Counted from the first letter of the stretch, positions 1 through 12,565 are shown. The stretch: 64,000 bases of DNA from Lumbricus rubellus (GCA_945859605.1 OX243819.1:4466958-4530957); one strand, 5' to 3'. Numbers and translations are program-made. The notes: generated by a model not told the origin, from the sequence alone.

Positions 1-624
1 CTACACAGACCTGTGTGTTAGTCAGTTACCAGGTAAGCATCTGTGGCACACTTATTCAATCATAAAAAGATTAGTTTACCAACATCGACAGAAAAGCATT
101 CATCTGACCAGCCAACCAACATTCACAAGCTCAACACAACGTATATGCTCACCTCTGCCTTAGAATATTTTTCCAGATTATTTTCCAGCTTCCTAGTTTA
201 TTAGATGGTGGTAAACAAAAACATGAAGAAAAACAGAGAGAACAGCTGTGGGACAAGTAAACATAGATGCAGAGACAGCTACAGAGAGATATTGCTCAAT
301 CACCTCAACCTCAAAGCCCTTGCCAGTGCAGCTATAGAGTCTTGGAAATAATGACTGTAAACAGTTGACACTAATGCACTAACAGGCATCTGTTCCGATG
401 ATAAGGTAGCACTGTGGTCTACAGCTAGATACCACCACTCAACCTCACTGTAGCATTGTAATTACCATAGATAAAGCTATCAAGCCGTAGGTCCTAGTAA
501 ATAATGAATGTGCTTTGTTTCGTATCTGAGGGTTTAAGTCACTGTAGATAGACACCACTCCATGAAGTTAGCAAACAGAAAGTTATGACGACAAACAGTC
601 TGATGGTCAGAGAAATTCTGGTTA
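1..624. other. Non-coding, no gene seen
   Basis: AT-rich sequence without a convincing exon or recognisable repeat. It ends at the TTA target duplication of the first Harbinger-like MITE. Confidence 0.5.
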
Positions 625-1046
625 GGCGTAAAAAAAATTGTCGTGTTTCCGGTAACCCGACCGACCCATTTTTACGGCCGCGACCCAAATATTTTTGTAT
701 AAAATTTTTATTAAAAACATATTTTTAAAAAAAAATTCAAATTTTTTTTAAAATTTTCAATTTTTTTTTTTAACATTTGTATTGACATAACATAAGAGAC
801 GTCAACAAAATGAAATTAATAGGACTGTTTCTAGAGCAGTTTTAGGTGCAGACAGTCGGGAAATAGGCAGTTTATACTTGCTTAGAACACGTACTTTGTT
901 TCAGCGTGCAAAAAAGACTAGTGGGGTATACTTTTTCGGATAGTCACTGCATAAAAATATTTTACAAAATAAAAATATTTTCCGACCTACCTACCCAATT
1001 TTTTTTAGCTCTGTTACCGGAAACACAACATATTTTTTTTTAGGCC
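625..1046 (+). mobile_element. Harbinger-like MITE, copy 1 (422 bp)
   Basis: Terminal inverted repeats start GGCGTAAAAA on the left and, on the complement, GGCCTAAAAA on the right. They continue into a shared block containing GTGTTTCCGGTAAC. TTA lies directly outside both ends (622-624 and 1047-1049). A 3-bp TWA duplication with GGC-type ends is the signature of the PIF/Harbinger superfamily. It has no coding capacity, and a second copy lies in opposite orientation at 12670-13068. Confidence 0.8.
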
Positions 1047-1049
1047 TTA

Positions 1050-2278
1050 GCAGAAATCAAAGGTAACACTGATACAAATTCAAATTGTATTAGACCTGAA
1101 AACTTCTGCTGTGAGCTGAACTTTTTTTATTTACTTCTGAGTAGCTAAGAAAGATAAAAATAAATTTTGAACACATAAAACGTCTTAGTAAACACAAAAA
1201 TACAAATAAATTTTGACATCATAAACATCTTAGCAAACAGAAGCTTTCAAAAGCATTTTGACATCACATGAAACCTTTTAGTAACTCAAACCAAATTAGA
1301 CAAAAAATTACATTACATCCACAAATGAATGGAAAAGACATGATTCATAATACGAGTAAAGAAATTTAATGCCAATTTCGTTGTCAAGTCCTGCTCTAAG
1401 GAGCATGGCTCCACAGCTGCTTGCGAACAGCGCATTGCCACAGAAACTCTAATATATGCGACGTCGTCTCCAAATGCCCTCTAACCGTCTAGACTTCACT
1501 TACTGCGTCGTCTAGACAGTTGATGAGGGGTTTTGGAGACGCATGTATAAACGAAAACCTTTGCTTACCATATCTTCCAAGTTATAAAAGACAGCCACTG
1601 ATGAACACCGATACAAGATGATACTCCACCACATGCTGAACATTGCAACATCAGGTACAATACAAGGATTCAAACTCCGTCTTCAACTGCCAATACCCTC
1701 TGCACTGAGTTTCTCAGTTAAACCATTATGGTTAAAAAGATCAGAAAAGTAGGCCTGCCATTCTGGGTCAAGCTGAGGCAATTGAGATTGTATTAGGCAA
1801 CTGCATGAGTCGCATAAACTTTCCCAAGTATGCACCTAGCTTGAGTGGCAGCTCATGAACCAGGGTGTCGGTACTTAAAAGAACGGATTGAATTTCTCCG
1901 ATGGTTTTGAAACACGACAAAACAAATCCCAAACGCTGCAGGCTAAACATCTCAAACCAAATGAACCAACAACCAACATCTATAAATAAGATCGCAACTG
2001 CATCGATGTGAACGTATCCAAACATCCAACGCAGAACATATATCGAACAATTTCCGAACAAGACCAAATGTTGTCGTAGATCTCTGAAGCTATAGTCTCG
2101 AGAGAAGCAGGCAAAAAACACTTCACACAATTACTTTTTTTTCTCTCAAATCGATGTGACGATGTGTGTGGTCAGTCCTCTCCCTCTCCATCGGATCCTC
2201 TCAACAACCACCGTGCACCTGCAGATCTGCATCAACTGTCCACTGGTCTTATAGCCTATGGAGAACATGATGTGGGCA
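1050..2278. other. Non-coding with one miRNA-like hairpin
   Basis: No exon recognised. ORFs here are short and unsupported. The only clear structure is the inverted repeat at 1455-1547. Confidence 0.5.
1455..1547. other. Imperfect hairpin, about 28-bp arms
   Basis: Left arm 1466-1494 (starting GTCTCCAAATGCCCTCT, ending GTCTAGAC) pairs with right arm 1509-1540 (ending GGGGTTTTGGAGAC), leaving a loop of roughly 15 nt. The stem extends outward through ATGCG/CGCAT with a bulge. Size and mismatch pattern resemble a microRNA precursor, but a MITE remnant is equally possible. Confidence 0.4.
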
Positions 2279-2510
2279 TGCAGTGGTGGTGCAGTGATGG
2301 GTTCAGTACCTTGGAGCCGGAGGGTTCCAGGTTCGAATCCACCTCAAGTCGCAGCGTATAGACTCGAGCAAGTCCTCCACTCGCAATTACTCGAGTACTT
2401 CAGCGTGAAACTCTAATGCAGTGTCCGTGCTGTAGTCTGGAGCGCCTCCGAGCAGCAAGATTGAAGTGACGCCATAGCAAATGCGACAAATAAATTAAAT
2501 AAATGGTTGT
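2279..2510 (+). repeat. tRNA-derived SINE copy
   Basis: B box GGTTCGAATCC at 2331-2341, with TGGTGCAGTG at the A-box position. The body (AAGTCC, CAGCGTGAAACTC, GCAGTGTCCG, GAGCGCCTC) matches the SINE at 63264-63484 along most of its length. It ends in an A/T-rich tail (AAATAAATTAAATAAA). Confidence 0.75.
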
Positions 2511-2723
2511 ATGAAATGTATCCGGAATTTCAACCACAGTCTTAAATTGGATTACAATTGAACACACACACATACGCATACGCACAGCTTTCACTGCTTT
2601 TGCAATCTATAGATGTTTATTATGACTTGAACTCATGTCAACAGTACATATAAAGTAAGCAGTAAATAAAATAAAGCAATAATTGTATGAAATGTATCCG
2701 GTATTTCCACATTACATATATAA

Positions 2724-3195
2724 ACTAGCTGTACCCGGCCACGCGTTGCTGTGGCAGAAAAGACCTCCCCTTCCCCTACCCCTCCCCCTCTCTTTGTCCC
2801 GCTCCCTCTTCCTTCTTTCCTCCCTCACACCGTTCCTTCCCGACTGCGACATATGCGCTATCGCAATTTTTGGGCGACTTTTGGGCAACCCTGATCGAAT
2901 CTTCCAGTAAGTTGGTCATCTCGCGACTTTTGGGTGACTTTACAACGTGATTCCGGGACAAAGCATTTCGGAAATCTGGCAACCCTGCAGCTTTGTTGAA
3001 TTTGCAAATGGCGGTCGAGCGGAATGCAAACTTCACTTTTTGTGGAAAAGATTGCGTTTTTTCGAATAAAAAGCAAAATGGACACTGTCCTATTGGAATG
3101 GAAGGTTTTGTTAAATTTTCAAAACAATCTGTGCGTAACGTTTCGAGAACACGGGGAACAAACTATTGGAAAGTTTCATTTTTATTTATATAGAT
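2724..3195. repeat. Dispersed element with CTAGCTGTACCCGG end
   Basis: It begins ACTAGCTGTACCCGGCCACG and ends TTTATTTATATAGATTATA. This head and tail combination is familiar from abundant repeats in many invertebrate genomes, but I cannot assign the class from sequence alone. Reading frames inside are short and unsupported. Confidence 0.4.
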
Positions 3196-5288
3196 TATAC
3201 ATAACATTACAACGGAGCCATATAAGCAATGTCGGCTTAAACAAGGTTGGATCCCGATTTCAAGTGTTCTGCTTACATTGATATGTATACCTCAATTGTT
3301 CAGATTTAAGCTTACAAATTATTAAATTAAACAGAAAGTATTTCAGCTAAACGAATTTCCAGGTTCGATATCAGTCTAAATATCAGAATATAGATCAACC
3401 AAGAGGCTTACATGGGTGAGTCATTTATAGTAAACAACGTTATTGCTGTTAAATAAAAATAAGTACCAATAAAAGCATCAACATGAATGTCAGTAATGGT
3501 ATTACATAACAGTAATAATAATAAATTTCGTTTATTGAAACAATCCGGCTGACAGATCACAACCGGTTACAGCATAAAGTTATGCAGTACGAACAATTCA
3601 CAAGAACGCAAGTTACCACAGAAGAAAAAAATCACAAATGTGCAGCCATGCCATGCAGGTGCATTCGATAACAACATCATAGTGTTACACTGCAGTAGTG
3701 ACACTAATAATAATAGCAGTACTTAGTAAATAGAAACTCTACATGTACTATAAGTATATAAATAAAACCGTTTGCAGTACATGCAACCCATCTACACTCT
3801 GTACACTACAAAGAGAATGTGGTCTAGACTATATCTGTATGCCAACAATAGCTCACTGCTTCTGTCATTTGATAGCTCTCCCAAGTTGTCTAAGTCATCT
3901 CTCCAATTATTTCCCTCTGTTTTTCCAGATGCACAGACTTCAATGGCAAGCAATGTTTGCTTCTCCTGAATCCTAATCAAACTGAATTCTTCGTCCTAGC
4001 ATCTAGGCAAAAGTCAATAACTCCACCAGGTGAATGTCTTCTGTTAAGCTGAATTCTGCTAAGTTGGGTAGCTTGCTTATTGTTCCAAAATGTGCAATGT
4101 GCATGCAGTTAAGGATTGATATAATTGTTCTCCAAAACCCAACTAACAGATCATGACAATTGATCATATCTGATTATCTTATGACGTCATTTACGGATCA
4201 TGTCACCATCTATATGATTATTGATAATGTTTTCTGATCACTGTCATGATCATGTCTGAAAATTTTATCTTGTCACTTACTGAACAAATCACTCACTATA
4301 TGATCACGTTAAAATCATTTGTAAATCAGTTCACTTTCACATGACATATAATATATATATTCATATTAGCAAATCTGACTCAAGCCTGAAACATATCTTG
4401 ATTTCACTACCAACTGGTCTGATTTTGCCACCGCTACGTCTGCAACTCACTTCACATCAAGATTATCACAAACTAAAAATATACTTCGAAATTCTCCATG
4501 CAACAAAAACCCTAACTAACAGCATTTACTCCTCCCCGCATCCTCTGGCTCTCTGATGAAGTTTCTTTTCCCATGGCTTCTGTGCTGAAAATGGTATGTT
4601 GCGAGAGATGCCACATCAATTTTAGGTACGATACAATACTCCGGGAACACATTAACTGGTTGCTTGTCGAGCGAAGACACAAACTTGTGTAAAAAGTGGC
4701 AACATTAATGTTGCGCTCAGTCAACTCAAACCAACATTCATCTTTCTCACCTTTCTGATCAGAAAATGGAAGATGACAGACTTGACCACCAGATACTTGC
4801 ACTACAGATGCATCATGCTTCGTCCAAATCATGTTGGGTTTTTGAGGCGTCCTTGGTGTCATTGTCAAAGGCGGCTTTGAGATTTACTGCCTCGTTGTTC
4901 TGCCACTCTCAGACTGCGCTTAAATCTGTGCACTAACTGTCCGTAGCATGACTGTTCGTTTATGTGACTGGCCAGATTTTGACCTGACTTTTAAAACAGA
5001 TCATAGTTTTTGTTTTTGAATGCTACTTCACTTAAGCGACCAGCTGGTGATGCTTTGAGAAATATTCTGATAAGACCCACTTTGATCGGAACGTCATTCA
5101 CTCCTAATGAAAGATTAGGTCACATGAAAGTAATCAGCAATCTTCTCAATCTTGACACTTGTTGCTAATTTATGCATGAAAATACAGAGAATCATTGAGC
5201 TGCTCTTCATGGCAATTATTGCATAGAGCGGAAATACTAAGAACGACAAACAATCGCAACACCTACTGATGATAACTGTCAATTGCAG
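3196..5288. other. Non-coding, AT-rich
   Basis: No exon recognised. It includes a LINE-tail repeat near 3500-3625 and a cluster of ATGATC/TGATCA words at 4150-4310. Confidence 0.45.
3500..3625 (-). repeat. Dispersed repeat, LINE-tail-like copy 1
   Basis: AATAATAAATTTCGTTTATT followed by a CCGG..GACAGATC block is matched, in reverse complement, at 31130-31250. The shared TAA-rich end next to a conserved block looks like a LINE 3' end. Confidence 0.45.
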
Positions 5289-6719
5289 CAGTGTTATTTT
5301 AGTTCAGAAAATCATTTCTATTTTAGTTTTTATTTAGTTCTTCATCAAATCATTTCAGTTTAGTTTTAGTTTTAGTTTTGCTTCTGGTAATCAATTTAGT
5401 TTTAGTTTAGTTTTTATTCATAAAATCATTTTAGTTTTCGTTTTTGTGAACTAATGACTAATCTTGTTCGTTTCGTTTTCCTTCACGAAATTAACCCTTT
5501 GAAGGTGAAGTGAAGCATTGGAACGTTTGTGGTGAGGTGGGGTATGACATGTCCCAATAAGCTTACATTTTTTGTTGCAAGATATCAAAACGACAATATT
5601 AATTCGATATCAATAGAAAACATTGTGAGTTAAACTAATCTTTTATGACCAATTTTTAGCAGATAAACTGCCGATTATCACCAACAAATAACTTTTCAAA
5701 CCTTTTTGAAATGGCCAGCAGGTGAACTAATCACCGTCCAATATCTACTTACCACCAACCTTATCAAAAACCTGAATAGCCAATATTTCAAGTGCGACAT
5801 AGAATGTTGTAGTCGTCATTATCTTCATCCTTCTCAATGCAAGGTATGTTCGCTCAAAATACCTGAAATTGCTGTAGTGTCCGTATTTCATAGTCACTAA
5901 GGTAGACAAAAATAATCCAAAGCTGGTACTCACGTTTTCCGTTAAAAGCGTAAAGTAGAATAGTTCTTGGATGTGTCATACCCCACATTTCTTCCAAATG
6001 GTTAACAGGTGAGTGACGTTCAGCAGGTTTGGAAATCAATTGTTGTGAATGAGGGGGAGAGCAAAGCGACTGGAAAGAATGAGGTTAAGTAAACAGAAAT
6101 TAGAAATTAAGCCATAAAATTAGCCTATTATAGTTCAGATGGTAAGAATCAACCTCTCACACTTGGCTCTAAGTGAGTGGGGGTAGAGCGATAGCAATGT
6201 TAAACTGGAGCCATTCAAGCGTGCAATTGGCTGACCCCTCGCCAAAAAGGAATTAATCTGAGCCTGGAGGTAAAGATTCAAGTAATCTATGTAATTAAAG
6301 TGTGGTGCATGAGGGACCAATAAGGCAGATAAGATAGACCTTTCAAGGCTGAGGTTAATGAAAGAGGAACCAGCAAGCCGAGTCATAAAATGAATTGACG
6401 GTCGAAAGAGCAACCTTCCAACAATCGCTTCTTTGTGGCCTAGAAAGAGGAGAAGGGGTAGGGTGACAGTAATTTATGGCCTATTCATGCGCATCGTTCA
6501 ATTACTTTGCTCTCGAAAACTCCAGCAGATTTGTGTTTGTATTTTCTACAGTTTTCGTTCAGGATTTCATTATCGTTCTCGTTTTTATTTCGTTCCACAA
6601 CGATTCTTTTTCGTTTTTATTCAGTTTTAGTTCACAATTTCTTTCTAGTTTTCGTTTTCGTTCTCGTCAACGATTGCCTATTCTTTTTCGTTCTCGTTTC
6701 GTTCTCGAAAATAACACTG
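5289..6719. mobile_element. hAT-like non-autonomous element (1.43 kb) with perfect 8-bp TSD
   Basis: Ends are CAGTGTTATTTT on the left and AAAATAACACTG on the right. AATTGCAG occurs directly outside both ends (5281-5288 and 6720-6727). CAG..CTG ends with an 8-bp duplication define a hAT-type insertion. Subterminal regions are long runs of TTTTAGTTTT and TTTTCGTTCTCG. No transposase is visible. A second, piggyBac-like element is nested inside at 5495-6001. Confidence 0.8.
5495..6001. mobile_element. piggyBac-like MITE nested in the hAT-like element
   Basis: TTAA borders both ends (5491-5494 and 6002-6005). Left end is CCCTTTGAAG; right end complement is CCATTTGGAAG. Both ends then carry GTGGGGTATGACA in inverted orientation. 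TTAA duplication with CCC-type ends fits piggyBac. The ends are diverged, so the copy is old. Confidence 0.6.
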
Positions 6720-6967
6720 AATTGCAGACACAAATCTGAACTGTGGCCTTCAAGCAGATAAAAAATTCTAACATACAATTTAACATTTCAGTATTAAGGC
6801 AGAAGGACTCATCCCTAGAGTTAGCCTTGAAGCAACCATGCTTATAAAGAATTAATTAGTGACTTAAATTTGTTTAGCCTCCCCATGAAGCCATGTCTCA
6901 TCTTCCCACTGAGAATGAATGCATGGTCAGTGTACTAAATATAGCTGAGCTGGTTAGGGGGTTGGAG

Positions 6968-7046
6968 GGGAGCAGAAATCGAACCCTTGGCTGGGATCTA
7001 AAGGCCTCTTTATTGACAGTCCATCATGTTAACCACTACACCAGTA
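6968..7046 (-). repeat. tRNA-like SINE head
   Basis: On the minus strand TGGTGTAGTGGTTAAC (A box) is followed by GGGTTCGATTTC (B box) at tRNA-like spacing. The surrounding sequence does not fold as a functional tRNA, so a SINE remnant is preferred. Confidence 0.55.
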
Positions 7047-7458
7047 CACCCAGTACACCCGCATTAAATTTCAATGAATTGACATCACTTCCTCAAAATG
7101 GAATGGAATTCAAAGTATGTTCATTTGTTTAAATGCTGAACATATTAACATAATTATATGCAAGTTTTTTAAATAATTTAAACTTGTTTACTTAATACAA
7201 CTATTTTTGTGCAGGGTATAATTTGAGGAGGCGAATGCTTAAAAAATTGTAGAAAAATTGGACATTAGGCTGAGGTGAAAGTCTGAGTCAATATCTGTTT
7301 ATATCCTCGTTCGAATACAATCTGTTCATTACTTGATAAATAATTCAAATAAAATCACACAACAGGGCACATTATTATCCATTCTGTAGTTGGCTATTCA
7401 CTCAATAGTTGCTATATTAATAGCTACCAGATTAAAAACTGTAAATGAAAGCGACAAT

Positions 7459-7690
7459 TCATATAGCACCTTTTCAAGAAAACTCAACGAAAGTGCTCTT
7501 CACCTGACTACACAAGCTCATGATCAGAGAATGGTTTTCGATGGCTCACGATGTAAGAAAAGTCTTAGTTTAATTTCAAACTGACACAACGCAGCATGAT
7601 TACAGTTCATAGTATGAACGGATGACCACCAGTTGTTACAGTCCGAGTTGAATTTAACTGTTGGCAGCCATGCAAAGCGCTCATTAATAC
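7459..7690 (+). repeat. Old dispersed repeat family (TATAGCGCC family), copy
   Basis: Starts near CATATAGCACCTTTTCAAG, passes CTCTTCACCTGAC and ends with TTAACTGTTGGCAGCCATGC. Related copies occur at 8508-8640, 13785-14110, 42215-42480 (minus) and 52385-52510 (minus). No protein is encoded consistently. Confidence 0.55.
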
Positions 7691-8149
7691 ATTCTACAGC
7701 TCAATTTGCCAATACCATATGCTGAATGGAAGGTTGAGTGAACCTTTGTAGATGCGGAGAAAGTAGCAGAAGCTCATGTGGTGCAGACTCATCCAAAATG
7801 GATCAAAAAAGACAGATTCAATTGAACACCTGTGGAATAAGCAACAAAGGCAACAAGGCAATGCCGTGCTTCTTCGGTCGCTGGTCCTGCAACACGGAGT
7901 GGGCTTCCTGTTGCACTTCGCCTAATGCTCATGGATCACTCCACCATGTTCTTCTCTAGCCTTACGATTGTCATGTTTAGCTGAGGTTGGGCCGGGAGCA
8001 CTTCTGAGAAGATAGTCTTGAATGGACAAGTGTGCTATATAATTGCTTCTAATAAATAAATAAGTAAATAAAATACAAAAGAACAATTACTCAATTGTTC
8101 TTTTGTACAATTTTATTATTCAATTCAAATAGCACCACTCAGCTAAAAT

Positions 8150-8260
8150 GAGTACAACAACCATCACTGCCAACTGTCAAGTATCAGGAACTGATGATAA
8201 TGATGATGATAACGATGATAATGATGATGATAACGATGATAATGATGACATAATTGCATA
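8150..8260 (-). repeat. Microsatellite-linked repeat end, copy
   Basis: CCATCACTGCCAACTGTC..ATCAGGAACTGATG running into GATGATAAC repeats is the reverse complement of the block at 10190-10250, which sits next to (ATC)n, and is related to 21476-21535. Confidence 0.5.
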
Positions 8261-8507
8261 TTCATGCATTCATAATGATCTGGTGAAACCTGGAACTAAA
8301 TAGAAACCAGGCACTGCCTTCTCCTCCTCCTCCACCTCTATCATCCACATCATCCACATCAACCGTGGCAGATGTCTGGTTTCCAGTCAGATCTGTTCAT
8401 AGCAGATAAACTGAATAATATCTCTTTTTTATGCGGCCATCGACTTCCACAGATTCGTCATGAACCACAAACCTCAGGACCCTGTCAGTAGCCCTAACAC
8501 TGCCTGA

Positions 8508-8640
8508 ATTTATATAGCACAACTTCAAGAGAAACTCCTCAGAGGTACTCTCGACCTGACAGAGCCACATTCAACGAGAATAGTTTTCAAATGCATGCAG
8601 AAAATGGGCAAAGAATGACCAAGACGTTCATTACAAAGAC
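8508..8640 (+). repeat. TATAGCGCC-family dispersed repeat
   Basis: AATTTATATAGCAC, then TCAGAGGTACTCTCGACCTG, matches the family consensus seen at 7459 and 13785. Confidence 0.5.
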
Positions 8641-9970
8641 GGTTAATTATAATTATTCATTCACACCATAACTTATTCGAGAAAGATGGACTGACCATGT
8701 AGCGAAGTCTTTATGCATGCAGCACTGTGGATTGCGGAAGTTCGAGCCATATGGACAACCAGAGGATTGATGAGATAAAAAAACAATGCATTGAGGCAAA
8801 CCATGATATTATCCAAGCTCTTTACCACTGGATATTTGAAACTATCCACAGCAACTGAATGGTAAACAACAAACCTTGTAACCGATCTTCACAGTAGGCT
8901 CTATTTATAAATACTGCACTTCATATATCAGTCTATCATTTGAAACAAATCATACTTTTCCATGTTTCAACAAACAGCTTTTCATTTTCAGCCACTTGGA
9001 ATTTTATTAGTGCACTATTTGGATTTTGTGGGAAGACCTTTGGATTTCTGACAGTAGAGAAAAGAAGCGTGTCATCATTTGAAATCTCATTTATACGGTA
9101 CTTCATGCATTCAATATATTCTTCGTAGCAGTGTTACTGACAGTTACGTCAACCTTCAGATTGACTATGGTCACCAATATATCACCAGTGCTATCACCAT
9201 GCACCCCCCCCCCAATAGAAGCATGCTGATAATTTTAGACAAACTGTTGCATTATTCATGAGCTCACAGCATACATGTCAGTCGTAAACCAGTATTTAAG
9301 CAATGGGGTTGGAGAGCATACACATCAGGTGGTTGCAACGGCCAATCAGTGAGGCATGTAGAAAGCAAATCACTTGACCTGAATAGAAATCCTTGAAACA
9401 TTGTGCAATAACCTGCTTCCTTGATATGTGGTGTGGTGATGGCTCAACTAAGTTAGACTTAGGTCCACGTGACTAGAATCAACCCCACGTCCACCTGTAG
9501 TTGCTTGTATTAGATCTAATTCAAGTAGTAGTATAACCAGCACTTGATCTGGTTCTACCCCTGAAGTAGCACTTCCATTGAGACTTTTTGATTCAAGTGC
9601 CAAGGATGGATGCCAGCATCAAGAACAGAATCATCAGCAGCAAACGCAAAGAACAACCACGTTAACAACAGCAGCAAACAACCACGTTGACAACAGCAAA
9701 ACAACCAGCCACAGTTGAGATGCAACTGCACTCTGGTCTCAGTTGGAATGTTTAGACTGTTGCTGGAATGTGTAGCTCAGTCAATATATCCCGGATGGAT
9801 GGACTCTCTCTCCCTCTCCCTCTCTGTCGGCAAAAGATTTTCTGATGCCAAATGTATAATCAGCACCAGACAGAGTTCACATATATACTATGTTATGAAT
9901 TGTATAATTTAACATCTTTTAAATCTCATTTACAGTATCAGCACTTCCTCCATCTATAGATCGTTTTATT
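8641..9970. other. Non-coding, no gene seen
   Basis: No exon or well-bounded element recognised. Minor CAACAGCA runs occur near 9660-9710. Confidence 0.45.
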
Positions 9971-10155
9971 GCAGCAGCAGCAGCAGCAGCGGGTCCTCTG
10001 TTCTATCTGATAGACCAATGAGGTCAATGAGGGTCAACAGATTTCAGTTCATTTAATATCAATGCCACATTTTTATCCTCATAATGAACAGCTCACCAAC
10101 ATCAGACAAACAGACCATGGTTCAAACATCCACAAATGTGTATATGCCACCACAA

Positions 10156-10288
10156 ACATCGTCATCATCATCATCATCATCATCATCATCGGTTCCTGAT
10201 GTCAGGCATTTGGTACTGATGGGTACAAGTAAATAACCTCAATTATAATAATATTATTATTATTCTTATTATAATTGAGGTTATTTAC
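10156..10288. repeat. (ATC)n, linked repeat end and 60-bp palindrome
   Basis: An (ATC)n tract is followed by GGTTCCTGATGTCAGGCATT and TGATGGGTACAAG, which is shared with 21476-21535. It is then followed by a near-perfect palindrome at 10229-10288 whose arms are GTAAATAACCTCAATTATAA and its complement around an AT-only centre. Confidence 0.6.
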
Positions 10289-11129
10289 TAATTATGACAA
10301 TTTACACATTGCCATTACCCTTGTACTGTAATGTATTTGACCATTTACAAAGCGCTTCTCACAGCAAGAGTCTTTCAGAAGTGTTTCCAGTGCATACAAT
10401 GCTGAGAGAAAATGCAGGTTTTGAGAGGAGAGAAAAATAATGAAAGATCCTTTTAAAAGCATTCTTATTCAAGCAGTGATTTACTAAGTCTACTGCTCCC
10501 CTTAAGTAGTGTAGTCTTAGCCCAAGTGATGTCATGTCCTCATGCAAGTTGTCTATCCATAATCTTGGTATTTATTTTTCCTTTGAATCTTTCATGTAGA
10601 GGATTCATAATCAGACATAAACAAAATAATGCTTCTGTAGAGTAATCTCTCATTTACCTTGCCAAGTCTGGGTTCAAATCTATGTCCAATGTTAACTTTA
10701 TCATTTCTCAAGGAATGAACCCATATGACTTAACAACACCATTGCCTCATTTATATTGTCACGTGTGTTTTGGTGATCATTAAAACTTGTAATGAACCTC
10801 ATCAATGTCTCTGCTTGAACAATGGTAAGACCAGAGGTGCAACCAAAAAAATTCTGGGGAGGTTTACAATTGTTGGGGTTCCACTGATCACAGAATTAGT
10901 TTAATTTTTTAAGACTTTAATACCTATTTTCGGCAAGTCTTAAACCCCTAAATACTCCCATGCATAAGAACTGAAATCTTAAATTTACTACGGTTTGAAC
11001 TGCATTTGTTATTTCTTTAATCATTGGCCTAATTCAGGACTAAGCAGTCCTTAACTCTAAGACTTAACACTATGTTCAAAAATAGACAACAGTCCTTGCG
11101 TCAAGTGTCTAACTAGATCTTCTAAACAA

Positions 11130-11340
11130 GCCATTACATCGGAATTTTGCTATTGTGAGTCCCTCAATGTGGAATAACCTTCAATCTGCACTTTGTAGCA
11201 GGATTCTGGAAGGGAATTCACCTGCATCTTTTTCGCTGCTTTAAGACCTTTCTCTTTTCACAGGCCTGTCACGTTGAGAGTGCTTCTGCATAGCTCTGTT
11301 TGTTAGAAGCGCTTTACAAATGTTCATGTATTAGATTAGA
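11130..11340 (+). pseudogene. CR1/L2-type LINE 3' fragment
   Basis: Translation gives FAIVSPSMWNNLQSALC and, in a shifted frame, a SF..LKTFLFTGL-like stretch. These are the last conserved blocks of CR1/L2-clade reverse transcriptases. Frames are broken, so this is a relic. Confidence 0.55.
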
Positions 11341-11732
11341 TTGTATGTAGACAGCTCTTATCCTGCCTCACAATTCAATTCAACTTGGTCACTAAAATTC
11401 TGGATTTCCCCTTTTGGCCTCGCTCAAGTAATCTTGAGATACCATGTTCTGATTCGTCTGATTGAAAAAGACTTATCAACAAGATTGTGTATAATGAAGA
11501 CTTGCTTTTTAATTTCAGTCATTCACTCTACTTTGCATCTAATTCAAATTTTTAATCACTACTTAATATCACTTCGATGCATTATAACAATGCTGTACGG
11601 CGTACGCTTATGTCCCAATGTTGTGCATAAATTTGCAATTGGAGCAACAAAGAAAAATACTTCTAAAAACTTGAAATCCTTGTAATGTAATGCATATCTC
11701 CTAAATTTCTCAGCACCAAACAAATGCCACAC

Positions 11733-12241
11733 CAGGGCCGATATGCACAAGAGGGTATAACTCATACTCTTTAGCTTAAATGTGGCCTATGCGGGAGTAG
11801 TGGGCAATTTCCGTATTCATGGCTTGTGATTAGCGAATTACGATAGGTATAACGTTATTCGAATTCGGAGGCAGGTATAAGCCCGCTACTCCGAAGGTGA
11901 ACAATAGACAGCCGACTTTAGCTGGACGCGTGAACAATAGGCAGCCTTTGACATTTCCCTGTGGACCGTCTATAGGTCTTGATCTGTTCACCCCACGCTG
12001 GCAACGACAGCATATATATATCTTTCACGCATGCGCGCTCAGCTCTAACCTATTGATTTGGGGGGAGAGCAAGCGTCATGCATCATCGGGTGCAAGGAAT
12101 GTGTAGATTAGTTATTCACTTCCAAATTTTCTATTTTTATGCATATGGCTACATTCCAACGGCTACGTCTGGCTGAGTTATGTCTGGAGGAAGGTCTACC
12201 TATAAGGTAGCCTATACCTGGCTATGTGCATACCGACCCAG
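11733..12241. mobile_element. TIR repeat family B, copy 1 (about 509 bp)
   Basis: It matches 31654-32126 along its length, including AGGGTATAAC near the start, GCCGACTTTAGCTGGA, ACGCTGGCAAC, ACGCATGC and GGGTGCAAGGAATGT. Ends are inverted: CAGGGCCGATATGCAC and, complemented, CTGGGTCGGTATGCAC. No TSD is clear. It is a non-autonomous DNA transposon of unresolved superfamily. Confidence 0.65.
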
Positions 12242-12242
12242 A

Positions 12243-12565
12243 AGACCAGCTTATTCTTCCATCCTAATCCATCAGCTGCATTGGCTTCCTGTTCAGTTCA
12301 CGATAAAATTTGGCCTGTATGACGTACAAATTTCCCAGCACAATTATACACCCTCTCTCTTTTCTCTTATTACTAACCCCTTGCATTCCTCCTCATTGTT
12401 TGTGATCATCAACTACGAGTCTTTAGCTGAGTACCTATGCAAAACAGTTATGGACCCATGCACAAAGGAAATGGAATCGACTTTGGCTCTCGTTTCGCAC
12501 CTCAATTTCACTTCCTTCAAATAGCGGCTCAAAATTCACTATATATCTCCTTGGCTTTCAACCAC
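12243..12565 (+). pseudogene. CR1/L2-type LINE reverse-transcriptase fragment
   Basis: ILIHQLHWLPVQFTIKF is a clear match to the LHWLPV block near the C-terminus of CR1/L2 reverse transcriptases, followed by YTPSLF and a degenerate FK.RLK block in shifted frames. Relic. Confidence 0.65.
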
